From NCBI GenBank assembly GCA_047972145.1, contig JBKEAI010000048.1:1-8522 (forward strand): DNA of 8,522 nt. Direction: 5' to 3'. This DNA is from JAMLGJ01 sp047972145. GTDB taxonomy: Bacteria > Actinomycetota > Acidimicrobiia > Acidimicrobiales > Microtrichaceae. This document shows positions 5,578-8,522 of this stretch, in pieces; position 1 is the first letter of the stretch; each line of letters opens with the position of its first letter. Below the pieces are notes generated by a model, which had not been told where the DNA came from, searched no databases, and saw only the letters and a program-made list of their open reading frames with translations. The position numbers and the translations under genes are program-made.

Positions 5578-6795
5578 TCAGAGCTCGACCTGGTTGTAGA
5601 TGCCGTACATCGCCGAGACCATGGCCAGGGCGACGAAGCCCACCACGATGCCGATGAACAGGATCATGATCGGCTCGAAGTAGGCGGTCAGCTTCTCCAC
5701 CGCGTACTCCAGCTCTTCCTCGTAGAACGTCGCAGCGTTCTCGAGTTGGTCCGACAGCTCACCGGTGCGCTCACCTACGCGAACCATCTGGATGACCGCG
5801 GTGGGGAACAGGCCGGTGCGAACCAGAGGTTCTGCGAATCCCTGGCCCTCGATCACCCCCTCCATCGTGTCGTGGAGGCGCTCCTGGTACACCAGGTTGT
5901 TGGCGCAATCGATCGACGTGGGCAGCGCCTCGGGCAGCGGTACGCCGGATTCGAGCAGCGCAGCGAGCACCCGGGTGAACCGCTCCGTGGACGAGTAGGT
6001 GACCACCGTGGAGACCAACGGGATCTTCAGTTGGAGGGCATGCAGGTTGCGACGACCTTTGGGAGTGCGCACATAGAGGACCGTCCCCAAGATCAGCATC
6101 ACGAGGATCACGCCTGTGATCAGCCCTGCGGTGGAACCGACAAAGCCGGCCACGCCCATGAGCATCCTGGTGGGCAGAGGGAGCTCCGCATCGAAATCCG
6201 CGAAGAAGTCCGCGAACTTCGGGATCGCGAACACGACGATCACGAGTACGACCAGGATGGACACGCCGAGCAGGATCATCGGATAGATCAGGGCCTTGCG
6301 AACCGAACGGGTCAGCTCCACATCACGGCGTATGTAGGAGTGGAGCTGGTCGAACGCCTCATCCATCCGACCGGTGAGCTCGGCCGAGCCGAGCAACGCC
6401 ATGAAGTAGGGCGGGAACACATCCGCGTGGTTGTCGAGGGACTCGGTGAGCGAACGACCACCGGCGACGCGGTCGAGCACGTCGCCCAGGATCTCCTTGA
6501 ACCGCTTGTTCTCAGCATCCTCGCGCAGGTTCGCGATCGCCTCGGTGACCGGCACACCAGCACGCAGGAAAGTCGCCATCTGGCGCGAGAAGTGCATGAT
6601 CTCGACCAGAGGCACCCTCTGCTTGGTGATCTCGACGCTGAGGCCCTTGCGTTCGGAGAGCTTGTGGACCCGCATCCCCTGCACCGCGAGCTCGTTGCGT
6701 GCAACGTGCGCGGATGCTGCCAGGATCTCACCCTTGACCCGCTCACCGTCGAGGGTCTCAGCTTCGTAGCGGTACTTCGATTGCGTCGCAGTCAT
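5578..6795 (-). CDS. pilC: Type IV pilus inner-membrane platform protein PilC (type II secretion F family)
   Basis: A 405-residue protein, the usual length for PilC/GspF. It has the short N-terminal segment YRYEAETLDGERVKGEI typical of the family. Two homologous T2SSF domains follow at about 67-190 and 270-392, seen in the paired motifs GVPVTEAI/GVPLPEAL and SAELTGRMDEAF/VGERTGELSDQL. Membrane segments are evident at about 169-191, 213-242 and 372-400, the last within two dozen residues of the C-terminus. PilC sits in the cytoplasmic membrane, binds PilB and turns its ATP-driven motion into pilin insertion. The start at 6795 lies 2 nt after the pilB stop, with GAGG 7 nt upstream inside the pilB end, so pilB and pilC form one operon. 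GspF of a type II secretion system is the alternative. The prepilin-like genes downstream and the absence of other gsp genes favour a pilus. Confidence 0.95.
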   Translation of the reverse strand: MTATQSKYRYEAETLDGERVKGEILAASAHVARNELAVQGMRVHKLSERKGLSVEITKQRVPLVEIMHFSRQMATFLRAGVPVTEAIANLREDAENKRFKEILGDVLDRVAGGRSLTESLDNHADVFPPYFMALLGSAELTGRMDEAFDQLHSYIRRDVELTRSVRKALIYPMILLGVSILVVLVIVVFAIPKFADFFADFDAELPLPTRMLMGVAGFVGSTAGLITGVILVMLILGTVLYVRTPKGRRNLHALQLKIPLVSTVVTYSSTERFTRVLAALLESGVPLPEALPTSIDCANNLVYQERLHDTMEGVIEGQGFAEPLVRTGLFPTAVIQMVRVGERTGELSDQLENAATFYEEELEYAVEKLTAYFEPIMILFIGIVVGFVALAMVSAMYGIYNQVEL

Positions 6796-6797
6796 GT

Positions 6798-8522
6798 CTA
6801 CGCCTCACCCGATGCCGATGCTCCCACCGTGGATGGTCCGGTGGGTATGGCGCCCTCTGTGTCCACGACAACCCTACCGCCGGAGTCGGTGAGTTGTCCG
6901 TTGGCAGATGACTGTCCGTTGGATGACTCCTCGATCTGCTTCTTCGCCGCGGGTAGCTCCGACTTGCCGGGTTCGAGCTCGCCGATCGGCCCGCTGGCGG
7001 TCTCCATGCCCGCTGCATAGACGCTGCGCAACACGTCGTCGACGGTGGTGACGCCCTTGGCCACCAGGTCGAATGCCTCCTGCTGCATCGTGCGCATACC
7101 CTCTTCCATCGCCACGGCCTTTACCTCGTGGTGGCTCGCCCTCGCGACCACGAGGTCGCGGATCGTGTCGCTGAACCTGAGGAGCTCGTACACACCCACG
7201 CGACCGCGGTACCCGGTGCCTGAGCACATCTCACAGCCGGTTCCGTGAGTCCACATCGGGGTGATGCTGGAGTACTGCTCGAGCATGCGTGCCTCGGTGG
7301 CATTCGGGGTGTAGGTCGTCGCACACGAAGAACAGACCCGGCGCAGCAGTCGCTGGCCGACTACACCGCTGAGCGCGGAGGAGACGAGGAACGGCTCGAT
7401 ACCCATGTCGGTGAAGCGGTGAACCGCGGCCACAGCATCCACCGCGTGCAACGACGACAGCACGAGGTGCCCTGTGAGGGCAGCCTGCATAGCGATCCTG
7501 GCGGTCTCTTCGTCGCGGATCTCACCGACGAGGATCGTGTCGGGATCCTGGCGCAGGATCCCCCGCAGACCGTCTGCGAATCCCAGGGTGCCCCCGATCA
7601 CGGGCATCTGGGTGATCCCGTCGAACTGGTACTCGACGGGGTCTTCGATCGTGACGATGTTCTTTGTCTCGTCGCGGACCTCGTTGAGGGTCGCGTAGAG
7701 GGTCGTCGTCTTGCCAGAACCGGTCGGCCCTGTGCACAGGAGCATCCCCAGAGGGGCGCTGACGATCTGGGTGAACTTCTCGACCACCTCGCCCGACATG
7801 CCCAGGTCGCTCAGGCTGATCAGCGACTTGGTCTTGTCGAGCAGACGCAGCACGGTCTTCTCACCGTGCACCGTCGGCACCACCGACACACGGAAGTCGA
7901 TCGGGCGGCCATCCACGTTGACCCCGAACTGGCCGTCCTGGGGGCGGCGACGCTCGACGATGTTGAGCTCGGCCATCACCTTGATGCGACTGGTGACCGC
8001 CGGGCCCATCCGGTGTGGAAGCGAGATCGCGGGGGTCATCGCGCCGTCGATTCGGTACCGGACAGAGACGTCCTGATCGGTCGGCTCGACGTGGATGTCG
8101 GAAGCCCGCTGGCGGACAGCCTGTGTGATCACGCGGTTGACCACCTGAACCACAGGCGCGTTCTCGTCCACCTTGAACGTGGATTCTCCGCGGGGTTCAT
8201 GACCGGGTTCGTCATAGGTGAGCTCGAAGGCACGGATGTGCTCGTCGGCGGCCTGGAGCACGTTGTAGACCCTGTCGAGCTGTCGTTCGATGTCGCTGCG
8301 AGCGCCGATGCGCAACGCCACCTTGCCTACGTGGTACGTGATCGCACGGATCGCCTCGGTGTCGTAGGGATCCGCGGTGACCACCTGTAGGCGATCGTTT
8401 TCGAACTTGAGGGGCAGGATCGTGTGGGCTCGTGCCAGCTCCTCTGGCACGAGCTCGACAGCCTTCGGGTCGGGCGACTCGAGACGGAGATCGGCGAGTG
8501 GTACGCCGAACTGACGACTGAG
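6798..8522 (-). CDS. pilB: Type IV pilus assembly ATPase PilB (GspE family), N-terminus cut by window edge
   Basis: The frame is open from the right edge and encodes 574 residues here; numbering starts at that edge. A GTG at 8450 is not the start: the 24 codons before it (LSRQFGVPLADLRLESPD...) read as the MshEN-like N-terminal domain that continues into VPEELARAHTILPLKF. The N2/linker region follows, with SDIHVEP and RYRIDG. The ATPase core has Walker A GPTGSGKTT (265-273), Asp box IVTIEDPVEY (289-298), Walker B ILVGEIRDEE (330-339) and a His box LSSLHAVDA. Four cysteines (397, 400, 430, 433) form a CxxC...CxxC zinc site as in GspE/PilB. After DVLRSVYAAGM comes a tail of about 68 residues rich in Ser, Gly, Glu and Pro, unusual for the family and probably disordered. 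The hexameric enzyme acts on the cytoplasmic face with PilC to power pilus extension. Retraction ATPases (PilT) lack the MshEN domain and zinc site. Confidence 0.95.
   Translation of the reverse strand, partial: LSRQFGVPLADLRLESPDPKAVELVPEELARAHTILPLKFENDRLQVVTADPYDTEAIRAITYHVGKVALRIGARSDIERQLDRVYNVLQAADEHIRAFELTYDEPGHEPRGESTFKVDENAPVVQVVNRVITQAVRQRASDIHVEPTDQDVSVRYRIDGAMTPAISLPHRMGPAVTSRIKVMAELNIVERRRPQDGQFGVNVDGRPIDFRVSVVPTVHGEKTVLRLLDKTKSLISLSDLGMSGEVVEKFTQIVSAPLGMLLCTGPTGSGKTTTLYATLNEVRDETKNIVTIEDPVEYQFDGITQMPVIGGTLGFADGLRGILRQDPDTILVGEIRDEETARIAMQAALTGHLVLSSLHAVDAVAAVHRFTDMGIEPFLVSSALSGVVGQRLLRRVCSSCATTYTPNATEARMLEQYSSITPMWTHGTGCEMCSGTGYRGRVGVYELLRFSDTIRDLVVARASHHEVKAVAMEEGMRTMQQEAFDLVAKGVTTVDDVLRSVYAAGMETASGPIGELEPGKSELPAAKKQIEESSNGQSSANGQLTDSGGRVVVDTEGAIPTGPSTVGASASGEA
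6803..6809 (-). promoter_or_regulatory. Ribosome binding site of pilC
   Basis: GGTGAGG on the minus strand overlaps the last codons of pilB; its GAGG core is 7 nt from the ATG at 6795. It supports this start and coupled translation of pilB and pilC. Confidence 0.65.

Noticed and set aside
5746..7020. Plus-strand open frame (424 codons) opposite pilC and the end of pilB
   Set aside because: Antisense to two confidently recognised genes and of low-information His/Glu/Arg-rich composition; no motif.
7245..8390. Plus-strand open frame (381 codons) opposite pilB
   Set aside because: It lies opposite the pilB ATPase core and shows no domain of its own.
8448..8450. GTG as the start of pilB
   Set aside because: The in-frame sequence before it reads as conserved MshEN-like N-terminal sequence up to the window edge, so the gene begins outside.

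Overview
This window is a GC-rich, gene-dense stretch of a type IV pilus (T4P) locus. Every real gene lies on the minus strand and is transcribed from right to left. From upstream to downstream they are: an assembly ATPase of the PilB/GspE family (cut by the right edge), an inner-membrane platform protein PilC, a 411-bp non-coding gap, and three prepilin-like proteins in a tightly overlapping row. The three are a giant PilX-like protein of 1,177 residues, a small PilV-like prepilin, and a PilW/PulJ-like prepilin that carries fibronectin type III (FnIII)-like domains and is cut by the left edge. There is no tRNA, rRNA, CRISPR array, transposase or other sign of a mobile element.

The organism looks like a high-GC Gram-positive relative. 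The base composition, the codon use (strong G/C at third positions), the pilB-pilC gene order, and minor pilins carrying very large extracellular passenger regions suggest an actinobacterium, possibly of the Acidimicrobiia. That placement is inference from style, not proof. No secretin, PilM/N/O, PilT, major pilin or prepilin peptidase is inside the window, so they must lie elsewhere if present.

Layout: 8522-6798 pilB (N-terminus missing), 2 nt gap, 6795-5578 pilC, then 5577-5167 intergenic. The gap has a 13-bp inverted repeat just after pilC, an AT-rich dyad that may sit at a promoter, and a perfect 17-bp palindrome about 40 nt ahead of the next start. Next come 5166-1633 (giant PilX-like protein), 1633-1142 (PilV-like) and 1142-1 (PilW-like, incomplete). 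Both prepilin junctions are the same TGATG stop/start overlap, so the three proteins are very likely translationally coupled and made together.

How they work together: PilB would hydrolyse ATP in the cytoplasm and drive PilC in the membrane to add pilin subunits. The three prepilin-like proteins would be cleaved and built in, probably at or near the pilus tip as a priming complex. The most unusual point is that the PilX-like and PilW-like members carry large extracellular regions (about 1,130 and more than 340 residues). Those regions include a perfect EF-hand/dockerin-type calcium loop, 30 cysteines and FnIII-like modules. I infer that this is a tip adhesin assembly that may take the place of PilY1, which was not seen here.
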